Source: Xanthobacter flavus (lineage in GTDB: Bacteria > Pseudomonadota > Alphaproteobacteria > Rhizobiales > Xanthobacteraceae). From it: DNA of 64,000 nt. The position numbers and the translations under genes were made by a program. The DNA lies in contig NZ_JAGGML010000001.1 in NCBI RefSeq assembly GCF_017875275.1, forward strand, positions 2,687,001 to 2,751,000, given 5' to 3'. The notes below the pieces were generated by a model that did no database searches, was not told the origin of the DNA, and saw only the letters and a list, made by a program, of their open reading frames with translations. Of the stretch, positions 46,593 to 55,681 are shown one piece after another (position 1 is the stretch's first letter; each line of letters begins with the position of its first letter).

Positions 46593-47435
46593 TCAGAGGA
46601 CGGCCGGATCGGCCTTGAGCCGACCGGTCCGTGAAGCGGGACGCGTGGAAACGAAGAAATCGCGGAACAGGTCGCGCATCGCGCCCGTCCAGGCGGCCGG
46701 TTTCGGCGCCGGACACGAGATGCTGTCGGGCCATTCGGTCGGCCCCGGCAGGATGTGCACGCAGGTCGGCACGCCGGCCGAGGCGAGCGCGTCGGCATAG
46801 CGCCGGCTCTCGTCGCACATGGGGCAGTCCTCGGCGCTCACCACCAGGGCCGGCGGCAGGGCGCCGAGGCGGGAGGAGGCGAGGGGCGCGGCATAGGGAT
46901 GGGCCGCCTTCTCGGGCGAGCCGAGATAGGTCTGCCAGCCGTCCGCCCACTTGCAGCCGCAACTGCCGGCATCGGCGCGGCGGATGGAGGCGGTGGCGAG
47001 GCTGGGGTCGAGCATGGGCGAGACGAGGATCTGCCCGGCGATGGGAGGGGAGCGCTGGTCACGCGCCATCATGGCGAGGCCGGCGGCGAGGTTGCCACCC
47101 GATTCCTCCCCCGCCAGATAGAGCGGTGCGCCGCGCCCGGCGAGTTCGGCCCGGCGGCGATAGACCTCTGTGACGGCGGCAAACAGCGCGGTCAGCGCGA
47201 AGGGAAACGGGTGCTCGCAGGCCAGCGGATAGTCCGCCGAGACCACCACCGCCCCGGCCGCCGCGAGAATGCCGGAGATATAGGCTCCGCACTCCAGCGT
47301 CCCGCCGGTGAAGGCGCCGCCGTGCAGGTGGAAGACGAGCGGTGCGGACCCCTTCGCCGGACGCGACCCGTAGAGCCGCGCCGGCAGCGTGCCGGTCCCG
47401 GTCTCGAGGGTTATGGTCTGGCTGGTGGGGGTCAT
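46593..47435 (-). CDS. Alpha/beta-hydrolase fold protein (HSL-like) with altered catalytic positions
   Basis: 280 residues resembling the hormone-sensitive-lipase-like group: FHLHGGAFTGG oxyanion motif (HGG at 38-40), SADYPLA, LAGEESGGNLAAG elbow, and a C-terminal ALVVSAEDCPMCDESRRYADAL. The three triad sites differ from the family: the GDSAGG elbow reads GEESGG (Glu at 111, Ser shifted to 112), the Asp site is Cys 204, and the His site is Glu 234. Extra cysteines occur as CGC and CPMC. It may not be an esterase at all. It heads the efflux operon and diverges from a LysR gene. Confidence 0.8.
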   Translation of the reverse strand: MTPTSQTITLETGTGTLPARLYGSRPAKGSAPLVFHLHGGAFTGGTLECGAYISGILAAAGAVVVSADYPLACEHPFPFALTALFAAVTEVYRRRAELAGRGAPLYLAGEESGGNLAAGLAMMARDQRSPPIAGQILVSPMLDPSLATASIRRADAGSCGCKWADGWQTYLGSPEKAAHPYAAPLASSRLGALPPALVVSAEDCPMCDESRRYADALASAGVPTCVHILPGPTEWPDSISCPAPKPAAWTGAMRDLFRDFFVSTRPASRTGRLKADPAVL

Positions 47436-47544
47436 CTGCCTCGTCCTTTCGGGCGGTAAGCCATTCTTCGGCCGTCACGCCCTTGTGCGATGCGGAAACC
47501 ATATTGGCGATCTAGAAGGGGATAAACCGCCAGTTCATGAGTTC

Positions 47545-47566
47545 ATTGTTCACTTATGGGAATAAT
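47545..47566. promoter_or_regulatory. LysR-type box (T-N11-A) between the LysR gene and the efflux operon
   Basis: ATTGTTC (47545-47551) and GAATAAT (47560-47566) are inverted with one mismatch around 8 bp, containing the TTC-N8-GAA form of the T-N11-A LysR motif. It lies 21 bp before the LysR start and 110 bp from the divergent operon start, in an AT-rich pocket. Confidence 0.6.
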
Positions 47567-47586
47567 GATGCATTTGAGGGCTTCGG

Positions 47587-48507
47587 ATGGACCAGCTTGC
47601 TGCAATGCGCGCATTCACCCGTGTTGTGGAGACGGGGAGCTTCACGCGCTCCGCCGATCTCCTGCGGATGCCCAAGGCGACGCTCACCAAGCATATCCAG
47701 ACGCTTGAGGCGCACCTGCAGACCCGCCTCCTCAACCGCACCACGCGGCGGGTGACGGTGACGCCGGACGGGGCGGCCTATTACGAGCGGGCGCTCGCCA
47801 TCCTCCACGACATCGATGAGCTCGACGGTTCGCTCTCCTCGGCGCAGGCGGTCCCGCGCGGAAAGCTGCGCATCGACATCTCGCCCTCGCTCGCGACGCA
47901 ACTGCTGATGCCGGCGTTGCCGGATTTCGTCGACCGCTATCCCGACATCGCCGTGGACGTGGGCTGCACCGACCGGCCGGTCGACCTTCTAAGCGAGAAT
48001 GTGGACTGCGTTATCCGCGTTGGCGAAATTCGGGATCCGAACCTCGTGGCGCGGCGCATTGGCGTGCTGCGCTTCGTCTTGGCCGCGTCGCCCGGCTATC
48101 TCGCGCGTTACGGCGTCCCGAAGCATCCTCTCGACTTCGAGGAGACGCACAAGCTCGTCCGCTATTTCAGCCAGCAGAGCGGGCGCTACCACCCCTTCGA
48201 TTTCACCCGTGGCGACGAGGTGGTGGAACTGACCGGGCGCTACAACGTCGCTACCAATGACGGCAACGCCTATATCGCGGCGGCGTTGGCCGGCATGGGC
48301 GCGATCATGTCGCCCACCTTCCAGGTGGAGGAGCACCTCGCCTCCGGGGCGCTGGTGCCCATCCTGCCGGACTGGGAGGCGGGCGAGATGCCCATCCATG
48401 TGGTCTATCCGCCCAGCCGCCACCTCACCAGCCGGCTGCGCGTGTTCGTGGACTGGGTGGCCGAACTCTTCGCCCGCTCCGAGGTCACGCGCCGCCGCGC
48501 GGCGTGA
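47587..48507 (+). CDS. LysR family transcriptional regulator
   Basis: 306 residues. The N-terminal winged helix (MRAFTRVVETGSFTRSADLLRMPKATLTKHIQTLEAHL, starting at residue 7) is followed by RLLNRTTRRVTVTPDG, and the type-2 periplasmic-binding-like effector domain spans about 90-300 (LRIDISPSLATQLLMPALP, DCVIRVGEI). It is divergent from the hydrolase-adaptor-permease operon and probably controls it in response to a pump substrate. A GAGGG site precedes the ATG. The effector is unknown. Confidence 0.95.
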   Translation: MDQLAAMRAFTRVVETGSFTRSADLLRMPKATLTKHIQTLEAHLQTRLLNRTTRRVTVTPDGAAYYERALAILHDIDELDGSLSSAQAVPRGKLRIDISPSLATQLLMPALPDFVDRYPDIAVDVGCTDRPVDLLSENVDCVIRVGEIRDPNLVARRIGVLRFVLAASPGYLARYGVPKHPLDFEETHKLVRYFSQQSGRYHPFDFTRGDEVVELTGRYNVATNDGNAYIAAALAGMGAIMSPTFQVEEHLASGALVPILPDWEAGEMPIHVVYPPSRHLTSRLRVFVDWVAELFARSEVTRRRAA

Positions 48508-48548
48508 GGGCGACCTCAATCGCTCCTCTTTCCCGCTTCCTCTCACCC

Positions 48549-48659
48549 CGTCATCGCCCGCCTTGTGCGGGCGATCCACGTTTCGGCCAGAGCGGTCAAC
48601 GGCTTGCGGGCACGTGTCCCGCGGCGGGGTGGATGGCCCGGACAAGCCGGGCCATGACG
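48549..48659. repeat. CGTCAT...ATGACG palindromic repeat, long form
   Basis: The same outer CGTCAT/ATGACG ends as at 45215-45266 and the same closing GGATGGCCCGGACAAGCC block. The first hairpin is CGCCCGC-CTTGT-GCGGGCG, and about 60 bp of extra sequence separate the two hairpins. It lies between the LysR gene and the converging molybdoenzyme gene. Confidence 0.75.
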
Positions 48660-48694
48660 GTGCTCGGGGAGGGGCGCCTCAGGGTGGCGCGCCC

Positions 48695-49357
48695 TCAATC
48701 GTCCGAATAGCGCTGCTCGGCCCATGGGTCGCCGCGCATGTGGTAGCCGCGCTCTTCCCAGAAGCCGGCCTTGTCGCGGGCGATGAACTCGATCGCCTTG
48801 ATCCACTTGGCGCTTTTCCAGAAGTAGAGGTGCGGCACCACGAGGCGCGCGGGCGCGCCGTGCTCCTGCGTCAGCGGGCGGCCGTCCCAGCTGTGAGCGA
48901 TGAGGGCGTCCTCGGCGGCGAAGTCGGCCAGCAGCAGGTTGGTGGTGTAGCCGTCATAGCTGTGCAGCATCACCGCCGCCGCGTGGGGGGCGGGACGCAC
49001 GGCTTCCAGCAGGTCGCGGGTGAGCACGCCCTCCCAGGTATTGTCATAGCGCGACCAGGTGGTGACGCAGTGGATGTCGCTGAGGCTGCGGCTCTGCGGC
49101 AGCGCCGAGAAGGCGGCCCAGTCGAGGGAGAGGGTGGTCTCCACCGCGCCGGTGACGTCGAGGCGGAAGGATTCGCGCGTCACCACCGGCTGGAGCCCGA
49201 GGTCGAGCACCGGCCAGTCGCGCACCAGATGCTGGCCGGGCGGCAGGCGCTCGGCATCCGGGCGGGCGATGCGGCCGGTGAGGAAGCGGCCTTCCTCGGC
49301 CCAGCGTTGCTTGGTGGTGGTGAGCTTGGTGTCGGGCGGAAGCGCGTCTTCGCTCAT
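48695..49357 (-). CDS. Sulfite oxidase-like molybdopterin oxidoreductase, cytosolic
   Basis: 220 residues, the molybdopterin-binding core only. The block DWAAFSALPQSRSLSDIHCVTTWSRYDNTWEGV (starting near 79) includes the Mo-ligand Cys at about 97 in HCVTTWS. Further blocks are LHSYDGYTTNLLL, HGAPARLVVPHLYFWKSAKWIKAIEF and the C-terminal GFWEERGYH-RGDPW. It lacks a Tat signal and the dimerisation and heme domains, so it is a YuiH-like short form. The substrate is unknown. A GGAG site precedes the ATG. It is adjacent and divergent to murB, with 120 bp between. Confidence 0.92.
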   Translation of the reverse strand: MSEDALPPDTKLTTTKQRWAEEGRFLTGRIARPDAERLPPGQHLVRDWPVLDLGLQPVVTRESFRLDVTGAVETTLSLDWAAFSALPQSRSLSDIHCVTTWSRYDNTWEGVLTRDLLEAVRPAPHAAAVMLHSYDGYTTNLLLADFAAEDALIAHSWDGRPLTQEHGAPARLVVPHLYFWKSAKWIKAIEFIARDKAGFWEERGYHMRGDPWAEQRYSDD

Positions 49358-49477
49358 GGTGGGCAGCTCCAGGCGAATGGAGCCACATGATGCCACGTCG
49401 GCGGCCATGGGGAAATCGCCCGGCTTGCCCTGCCGCCCCTTGTGTGGGAGAGGCACGCCCGAAGGACCGGTGACACC

Positions 49478-50437
49478 ATGAGCATGGCCGAGACCAGCGG
49501 GGCGGCCCCCGCCGCATTCCCTGATCTTCTACCCGCCTTGCGGCCGCTCCTGCCGGAGCTGCGCGGCACGCTCACCGCCAATGCGCCGCTCTCCGACTTC
49601 ACCTGGTTCCGCGTCGGCGGCCCGGCCCAGCTCCTGTTCCTGCCGGCCGATGCCGACGACCTCGCCTATCTCCTGTCGCATATCCCGGCCGATCTTCCGG
49701 TGACGGTGATCGGCCTCGGCTCCAACCTCATCGTGCGTGACGGCGGCGTGCCCGGCGTGGTGATCCGCCTCGGCCGCGGCTTCACCGATGTCGCGGTCGA
49801 AGGCACGCGCATCGTCGCGGGCGCTGGCGTGCCGGACGTGAAGGTCGCTCGCGCGGCGGCGGATGCGGGACTTGCCGGCTTCTCCTTCCTGCGCGGCATC
49901 CCGGGCGCCATCGGCGGCGCGCTGCACATGAACGGCGGCGCCTACGGCGGCGAGACCAAGGACGTGCTGGTGGAGGCCGAGGGCGTCACCCGCGCCGGCG
50001 CCAAGGTGCGCTTCACCAACGCCGAGATGGGCTTCACCTACCGCCATTGCGGCGTGCCGGACGACGTGATCTTCACCCGCGCCACCTTCGAAGGCCGCCC
50101 TGGCGACCCGGCCGAGATCGCGGCCGAGATGGCCAAGATCACCGAGAGCCGGGAGGCGACCCAGCCCATCAAGAGCCGCACCGGCGGCTCCACCTTCAAG
50201 AACCCGCCCGGCACCAGCGCCTGGAAGCTGGTGGACGCCGCCGGCTGCCGGGGCCTCACCATCGGCCGCGCGCAGGTGTCGGAGCTGCACACCAATTTCC
50301 TCATCAACCTCGGCGGCGCCACGGCGTCCGAGATCGAGGGGCTGGGCGAGGAGGTGCGGCGGCGGGTGAAGGAGACGTCCGGCGTGACGCTGGAGTGGGA
50401 GATCAAGAGGATCGGGCTTCCCCTCTCTCCCGCCTGA
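49478..50437 (+). CDS. murB: UDP-N-acetylenolpyruvoylglucosamine reductase
   Basis: 319 residues, FAD-dependent, completes UDP-MurNAc synthesis. Visible: [61 protein letters not shown] and the catalytic-Ser block [12 protein letters not shown], with [16 protein letters not shown] near the end. The ATG at 49478 has an AAGGA site at 12 nt; 49484 is also possible. It is the first dcw gene in the window: the usual murG and murC are not upstream, and a molybdoenzyme gene stands there instead. Confidence 0.97.
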   Translation: MSMAETSGAAPAAFPDLLPALRPLLPELRGTLTANAPLSDFTWFRVGGPAQLLFLPADADDLAYLLSHIPADLPVTVIGLGSNLIVRDGGVPGVVIRLGRGFTDVAVEGTRIVAGAGVPDVKVARAAADAGLAGFSFLRGIPGAIGGALHMNGGAYGGETKDVLVEAEGVTRAGAKVRFTNAEMGFTYRHCGVPDDVIFTRATFEGRPGDPAEIAAEMAKITESREATQPIKSRTGGSTFKNPPGTSAWKLVDAAGCRGLTIGRAQVSELHTNFLINLGGATASEIEGLGEEVRRRVKETSGVTLEWEIKRIGLPLSPA

Positions 50438-50534
50438 GCCGTTAGCAAAACCTAAAACCGGACCGCGCCATGGTGCTGGCGCAAAGCTGCTCTCTTCAGG
50501 GCGGGTGCCGGCGCGCGCCGGATTCGGAACGGGA

Positions 50535-51464
50535 ATGACGTCGATGGCGAAACACGTCGCGGTGCTGATGGGCGGCTGGTCCTCCGAGCGGGAAGTCTCG
50601 CTCAATTCGGGCGCCGCCTGCGCCGCCGCGCTGGAAGGGGCCGGCTACCGCGTGACGCCGGTGGACGTGGGCCGCGATGTCGCCGAGGTACTGGCCCGCC
50701 TCAAGCCGGACGTGGTGTTCAACGTGCTGCACGGCGCGCCGGGCGAGGACGGCACCATCCAGGGCATCCTCGAAATCCTGCGCATCCCCTACAGCCATTC
50801 CGGCGTGCTCGCCTCGGCGCTGGCCATGGACAAGGCGCAGGCGCGCATCATGCTGGCCGCGGCCGGCGTGCCGGTGGCGAAGGGCGGGATCGTCAGCCGC
50901 GCCGAGGCGGCGAAGGCGCATGTGATGGCGCCGCCCTATGTGCTGAAGCCCAATGCGGGCGGCTCCAGCGTCGGCGTGTTCATCGTGCGCGAGGATCAGG
51001 CCCACCCGCCGCAGGAACTCACGCGCGAGGACTGGCCCCACGGAGAAAATCTTCTTGTGGAGGAATTCATTGCCGGGCTCGAGCTGACCTGCGCCGTGAT
51101 GGGCGACAAGGTCTTTGATGTCATTGAAATTGAATCGACCCAGGCGTTTTACGATTACGAAAGCAAGTATGCACCGGGAGGATCACGCCACATCCTTCCC
51201 GCGCGTATTTTACCCGAAATTTACCAACGGGTGCAGATGTTAAGCCTCATGGCACACCGAGCTCTCGGGTGCCGGGGGGTGTCGCGGAGCGATTTTCGCT
51301 TCGATCCATCGAAGGGCGATGCCTCCGGCCTCGTCTGTCTCGAGGTCAACACCCAGCCTGGCATGACGCAGACGTCTCTGGTGCCGGAACTGGCCGCTCA
51401 CGCGGGCATCTCATTCGGCGAGCTTGTGACATGGATGGTGGAGGACGCGTCGCTGGATCGCTAG
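50535..51464 (+). CDS. ddl: D-alanine-D-alanine ligase
   Basis: 309 residues, ATP-grasp enzyme of peptidoglycan precursor synthesis. Seen: VAVLMGGWSSEREVSLNSG, NVLHGAPGEDGTIQGILE, PYVLKPNAGGSSVGVFIV, LELTCAVMGDK, RGVSRSDFRFD and CLEVNTQPGMTQTSLVPELA with the Mg-binding Glu and Asn. The ATG at 50535 has a GGAACGGGA site; 50544 is an alternative. About 51120-51240 is much poorer in GC than the rest of the gene. Its end overlaps the ftsQ start by 34 nt. Confidence 0.97.
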   Translation: MTSMAKHVAVLMGGWSSEREVSLNSGAACAAALEGAGYRVTPVDVGRDVAEVLARLKPDVVFNVLHGAPGEDGTIQGILEILRIPYSHSGVLASALAMDKAQARIMLAAAGVPVAKGGIVSRAEAAKAHVMAPPYVLKPNAGGSSVGVFIVREDQAHPPQELTREDWPHGENLLVEEFIAGLELTCAVMGDKVFDVIEIESTQAFYDYESKYAPGGSRHILPARILPEIYQRVQMLSLMAHRALGCRGVSRSDFRFDPSKGDASGLVCLEVNTQPGMTQTSLVPELAAHAGISFGELVTWMVEDASLDR

Positions 51465-52471
51465 GACCCCGCCCCGGCGCGGGCAGGCGACCCCCGCAGC
51501 GCCCAGGCGAGCGCCAAGGAGCGGGCTACGGCGCACGGCCGGACACCGCGCCCCGCGCCGCTGCGCCGCCGCCCGGGCGGCACAAGCGCCTCGCCATCGA
51601 TACAAGGCCGGCCAGCCGCCTCGCGCTTCTCCTGCGTCGTCTGTCGGTGCGCATGTCCACTTCGCGCCTCGGCCGGCGCAGCGCCAGCCTGCTCGCCATC
51701 GCGGTGATCGGCGGCTTCTCCGCCTACGGTACCGTGCTCGGCGGCCATGTGGAGGAGGCGAAGACCATCGCCCTCGACGTGGCCGACGCGGCGGGCAACG
51801 TGGCCGGCTTCAAGGTGAAGGAAGTCAACATCTCCGGGCACAATCACGTCACCCCGGCGCAGATCCTGGAGACGGCGGGCATCAAGTCCTCCACCTCCAT
51901 CCTCTTCCTGAACGCGGATGAGATGCGCACGCGCCTCGAGGCGATGCCCTGGATCGCCAGCGCCAGCGTGCGCAAATTCTATCCCGACCGGATCGAGATC
52001 GCGGTCTCCGAGCGCCAGGCCTATGCGCTGTGGCAGATCAACGGCGAGCTCAAGGTGATCGCCCGCGACGGCATCCCCATCGCGCCCTATTCGGACGATC
52101 CGCGCTACGTGCAACTGCCCATCGTGGTGGGCGAGGGGGCGCAGAACCATGTGGGCGAGATCGTCGACGTGCTCGCGCGCCTGCCGGCGCTGAAGGAGCA
52201 GGTGCGCGCTGCCATCTTCGTCGCCGAGCGGCGCTGGACGCTGAAGACGCGCAACGGCATCGACGTGCGCCTGCCGGAACAGAATCTGGAGGCGGCGCTC
52301 GTCTCGCTGATGGATCTCGACCGCGAGAAGAAACTGCTCAGCCGCGACATCACCATCGTGGATCTGCGCCTGCCGGATCGCGTGGTGGTGCGGCAGTCCG
52401 AAGCTGCCGCCGCCGCCCGCGCCGAAATGCTCAAGGCCCGCGCCAAGGCAAAGAAGGGAGGCCCCGCATGA
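51431..52471 (+). CDS. ftsQ: Cell division protein FtsQ
   Basis: 346 residues, divisome membrane protein. A Pro/Arg-rich cytoplasmic part (about 1-80) precedes one transmembrane helix (about 85-105). The POTRA domain follows (FKVKEVNISGHNHVTPAQIL to WIASASVRKFYPDRIEIAVSERQAYALWQ, about 127-200), and then the FtsQ/DivIB beta domain to the C terminus. The ATG at 51431 gives MDGGGRVAGS, the start I expect for rhizobial FtsQ, and overlaps ddl by 34 nt. ATG at 51653 is in frame but would cut into the cytoplasmic region. The stop overlaps ftsA (ATGA). Confidence 0.95.
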   Translation: MDGGGRVAGSLGPRPGAGRRPPQRPGERQGAGYGARPDTAPRAAAPPPGRHKRLAIDTRPASRLALLLRRLSVRMSTSRLGRRSASLLAIAVIGGFSAYGTVLGGHVEEAKTIALDVADAAGNVAGFKVKEVNISGHNHVTPAQILETAGIKSSTSILFLNADEMRTRLEAMPWIASASVRKFYPDRIEIAVSERQAYALWQINGELKVIARDGIPIAPYSDDPRYVQLPIVVGEGAQNHVGEIVDVLARLPALKEQVRAAIFVAERRWTLKTRNGIDVRLPEQNLEAALVSLMDLDREKKLLSRDITIVDLRLPDRVVVRQSEAAAAARAEMLKARAKAKKGGPA

Positions 52472-53793
52472 GGGGACGGCTCGCCCAGGGCTTCGCACCG
52501 AAGATGCGCCCGCTGCCGCCGAAGAAGGGCGGCATCGTCGGGGTGCTGGACATCGGCACCAGCAAGGTGGTCTGCGCCATCGCCCGCCTGAAGCCGCGCG
52601 GCGCCTCCGACGTGCTGACGCGGCGCACCCACGCCATCGACGTGCTCGGCATCGGCCACACCCGCGCCCACGGCATCAAGGGCGGCGCGGTGGTGGACAT
52701 GGCCAAGGCGGAACTTGCCATCCGCCAGGCGGTGGACATGGCCGAGCGCGCCTCGGGCGTGCAGATCGCCTCCGTGGTGGTCGGCGTCTCCGGCGGCCGG
52801 CTCGCCTCGCAGCATTACGAGGCGGCTGTGCGCCTCTCCGCCCCGGCGGTGGAGGAATTCGACATCCGCCGCGTGCTGGAGGCCGCCTCCACATATGCGG
52901 TGGGCGACGGCCGCGCCGTGATGCACGCGCTCCCCGTGGGCTATTCGCTGGACGGCCGCAGGGGCATCGGCGAGCCGTGCGGCATGCTCGGCCGCGAGCT
53001 TGGCGCCGACATGCACGTCATCACCGCCGACCTCACCGCGCTGAAGAATCTCGTGCTGTGCGTGGAGCGCTGCCATCTCTCCATCGAGGCCATGGTGGCG
53101 GCGCCCTATGCGGCGGCGCTCTCCTCGCTGACCGACGACGAGATGGAGCTGGGCGTCACGCTCATCGACATGGGCGCCGGCACCACCACCTTCTCCATCG
53201 TCGCCAGCGGGCACTGCCTCTATGTGGACGGCGTGGCGCTGGGTGGCCAGCACATCACCAACGATGTCGCCCGCGGCATGCCCGCGCGCCTCGCCGATGC
53301 CGAGCGCCTGAAGGCGCTGCACGGTGCCGTGGTGGCGGTCTCCTCCGACGATCACGACATGCTGACCGTGCCGCCCCTGTCGGGTGATTCGCGCGACCAG
53401 CCGCACATGGTCCCGAAGTCCCGTCTGGTCACCATCGTGCGGCCGCGGGCGGAGGAAATCGTCGAACTGTTGCGCGATCGCCTCAGGGCCTCCGGCCATG
53501 CCGGGGATGCCGGCCGGCGCATCGTGCTCACCGGCGGCGCGGCGCAGCTTCAGGGGCTTGCGGATCTGGTGGCGCGGGTCATCGGCCCGCAGGTGCGAAT
53601 CGGCCGCCCGCTTGGGGTTTCCCGTCTTCCGGAGGCGGCGCGCGGCGCGGCCTTCGCGGTGACGGCAGGTCTTCTCGTCTATCCGCAGGTGGCAGGGCTC
53701 GAACATTTCGAGCCGCGCCGGCGGCAGGCGGCAGTGGGCGAGGGACCGGGCTATTTCGGTCGCGTCGGCCGCTGGCTGAAGGACAGCTTTTAG
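52468..53793 (+). CDS. ftsA: Cell division protein FtsA
   Basis: 441 residues, actin-fold protein tethering FtsZ to the membrane. Nucleotide motifs: VGVLDIGTSKVVCAIARL, GVTLIDMGAGTTTFSIV and IVLTGGAAQLQGLADL. The 1C subdomain has VVVGVSGGRLAS, and the C-terminal amphipathic targeting helix is YFGRVGRWLKDSF. A GGGAGG site precedes the ATG. It overlaps ftsQ by 4 nt and is followed by ftsZ after 85 bp. Confidence 0.97.
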   Translation: MRGRLAQGFAPKMRPLPPKKGGIVGVLDIGTSKVVCAIARLKPRGASDVLTRRTHAIDVLGIGHTRAHGIKGGAVVDMAKAELAIRQAVDMAERASGVQIASVVVGVSGGRLASQHYEAAVRLSAPAVEEFDIRRVLEAASTYAVGDGRAVMHALPVGYSLDGRRGIGEPCGMLGRELGADMHVITADLTALKNLVLCVERCHLSIEAMVAAPYAAALSSLTDDEMELGVTLIDMGAGTTTFSIVASGHCLYVDGVALGGQHITNDVARGMPARLADAERLKALHGAVVAVSSDDHDMLTVPPLSGDSRDQPHMVPKSRLVTIVRPRAEEIVELLRDRLRASGHAGDAGRRIVLTGGAAQLQGLADLVARVIGPQVRIGRPLGVSRLPEAARGAAFAVTAGLLVYPQVAGLEHFEPRRRQAAVGEGPGYFGRVGRWLKDSF

Positions 53794-53878
53794 ACATGGT
53801 TAACGAAAGCTGCCGTAACAAAGAGGTCATCAAGGATTCGCGAGCGGCGGACAGGGCCGATCGGGACGGAGCAATAGC

Positions 53879-55681
53879 ATGACGATCAACCTTCAGATGC
53901 CCGACATTCGTGAGCTTCGTCCCCGGATCACGGTGTTCGGTGTGGGCGGCGCCGGTGGCAACGCCGTTAACAACATGATCACCTCCGGGCTCCACGGCGT
54001 GGAGTTCGTGGTGGCGAACACCGATGCCCAGGCCCTCGCCCTGACCAAGGCCGAGCGCGTGGTGCAGATGGGCGTCGCGGTGACCGAGGGTCTCGGCGCC
54101 GGCTCCCAGCCGGAGGTCGGCCGCGCCGCCGCCGAGGAAGTCATCGACGAGATCCGCGATCACCTGTCCGGCTCGCACATGGTCTTCATCACCGCCGGCA
54201 TGGGCGGTGGGACCGGCACCGGCGCCGCCCCCGTGGTGGCCCGCGCGGCCCGCGAGCTCGGCATCCTGACCGTCGGCGTCGTGACCAAGCCCTTCCACTT
54301 CGAGGGCCAGCGCCGCATGCGCGTCGCCGAGCACGGCATCAGCGAGCTGCAGAAGAGCGTCGACACCCTCATCGTCATCCCGAACCAGAACCTGTTCCGC
54401 GTGGCGAACGAGAAGACCACCTTCGCCGACGCCTTCGCCATGGCCGACCAGGTGCTCTATTCGGGCGTCGCCTGCATCACCGACCTGATGGTGAAGGAAG
54501 GCCTCATCAACCTCGACTTCGCCGACGTCCGCGCCGTGATGCGCGACATGGGCAAGGCCATGATGGGCACGGGCGAAGCCTCCGGTGACAAGCGCGCCAT
54601 CCAGGCTGCCGAGGCCGCCATCGCCAACCCGCTGCTGGACGAGACCTCCATGCGCGGCGCCGGCGGGCTGCTGATCTCCATCACCGGCGGCAAGGACATG
54701 ACCCTGTTCGAGGTGGACGAGGCGGCGACCCGCATCCGCGAGGAAGTGGACCCCGACGCCAACATCATCCTCGGCGCCACCTTCGACGAGATGCTCGACG
54801 GCATCATCCGCGTCTCGGTGGTGGCCACCGGCATCGATCCGGCGGTGATCCCCGAGCAGCTCCAGCCGGTCGCCGACCGCTTCCCCGAGCTCGCCGGTCG
54901 CAAGATCTCCAACGCCGGCCGGGCTGCCGTCGAGGCGACCCGCGAGGCGCAGATCCGCAGCGCCGTCGCCGCGATCCAGGCCGAGGACCTGATCGCCATG
55001 GAGGACGCCGCGCAGAAGGCGCAGGCGCCGCAGGGCTATGCCCCGCAGGCTCCGCAGGGGTACGCGTCTCAGGCCTATGCCCCCCAGACCCAGCAGGCCC
55101 CGGCCGAACGCGCCGTCGCCATCGACGACGTGACCATCCGCACCGCGCCGCCCAAGCCCACCTATTTCGCCGAGCCGGAGCCCGCGCCCCAGCCCGCGCC
55201 GATGGTGGAGGACGAGTTCGCCCCCTACATCCCGCCGGCCGGCCAGCGTCCGCGGTCCCCGCGCATGCCCCGCGTCGACGAGCTGCCGCTGCCCGCGCAG
55301 AACCAGATCCGCGCCCAGCGGGGCGAGCCGCCGGTGGAGCAGGCCCAGCCCGACAAGAAGCGCATGACGCTGCTGCAGCGTCTCGCCCACGTCGGTCGCC
55401 GCGAGGAGCCGGAACCCGAGCCCGCGCGCCGCGAGCAGCCCAGCATGCGCGCCCCCGAGCGCCGTCCCGAGCAGCAGCGCCCCGATCCCCGCGCCGAAAG
55501 CCGCGGCGAGCCCCGCGATGCCCGCCCGACCATGCCCTCGCGCGGTGGTGAGCCGCCGGTGTCCGAGTTCGCCAAGCGCCCGCCCATGCGGCCGGCCGCC
55601 GAGGTGCCCTCGCGTCCCGGCCCGCACCATGACGACGACCAGCTGGAAATCCCGGCGTTCCTGCGCCGCCAGGCGAACTGA
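53879..55681 (+). CDS. ftsZ: Cell division protein FtsZ
   Basis: 600 residues, tubulin-like GTPase of the Z-ring. The globular core (about 10-320) has [13 protein letters not shown], the GTP signature [13 protein letters not shown] near residue 107, and the T7-loop region [10 protein letters not shown] very long linker (about 325-585), rich in Gln, Pro, Ala and Arg, ends with the conserved C-terminal peptide [12 protein letters not shown]. Alphaproteobacterial linkers are long; this one is at the upper end. A GGAG site precedes the ATG. Confidence 0.98.
   Translation: MTINLQMPDIRELRPRITVFGVGGAGGNAVNNMITSGLHGVEFVVANTDAQALALTKAERVVQMGVAVTEGLGAGSQPEVGRAAAEEVIDEIRDHLSGSHMVFITAGMGGGTGTGAAPVVARAARELGILTVGVVTKPFHFEGQRRMRVAEHGISELQKSVDTLIVIPNQNLFRVANEKTTFADAFAMADQVLYSGVACITDLMVKEGLINLDFADVRAVMRDMGKAMMGTGEASGDKRAIQAAEAAIANPLLDETSMRGAGGLLISITGGKDMTLFEVDEAATRIREEVDPDANIILGATFDEMLDGIIRVSVVATGIDPAVIPEQLQPVADRFPELAGRKISNAGRAAVEATREAQIRSAVAAIQAEDLIAMEDAAQKAQAPQGYAPQAPQGYASQAYAPQTQQAPAERAVAIDDVTIRTAPPKPTYFAEPEPAPQPAPMVEDEFAPYIPPAGQRPRSPRMPRVDELPLPAQNQIRAQRGEPPVEQAQPDKKRMTLLQRLAHVGRREEPEPEPARREQPSMRAPERRPEQQRPDPRAESRGEPRDARPTMPSRGGEPPVSEFAKRPPMRPAAEVPSRPGPHHDDDQLEIPAFLRRQAN

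Noticed and set aside
41650-48660. Palindromic repeats as insertion sequences
   Set aside because: No transposase frame, target-site duplication or IS-sized terminal repeats accompany them; they are short noncoding elements.
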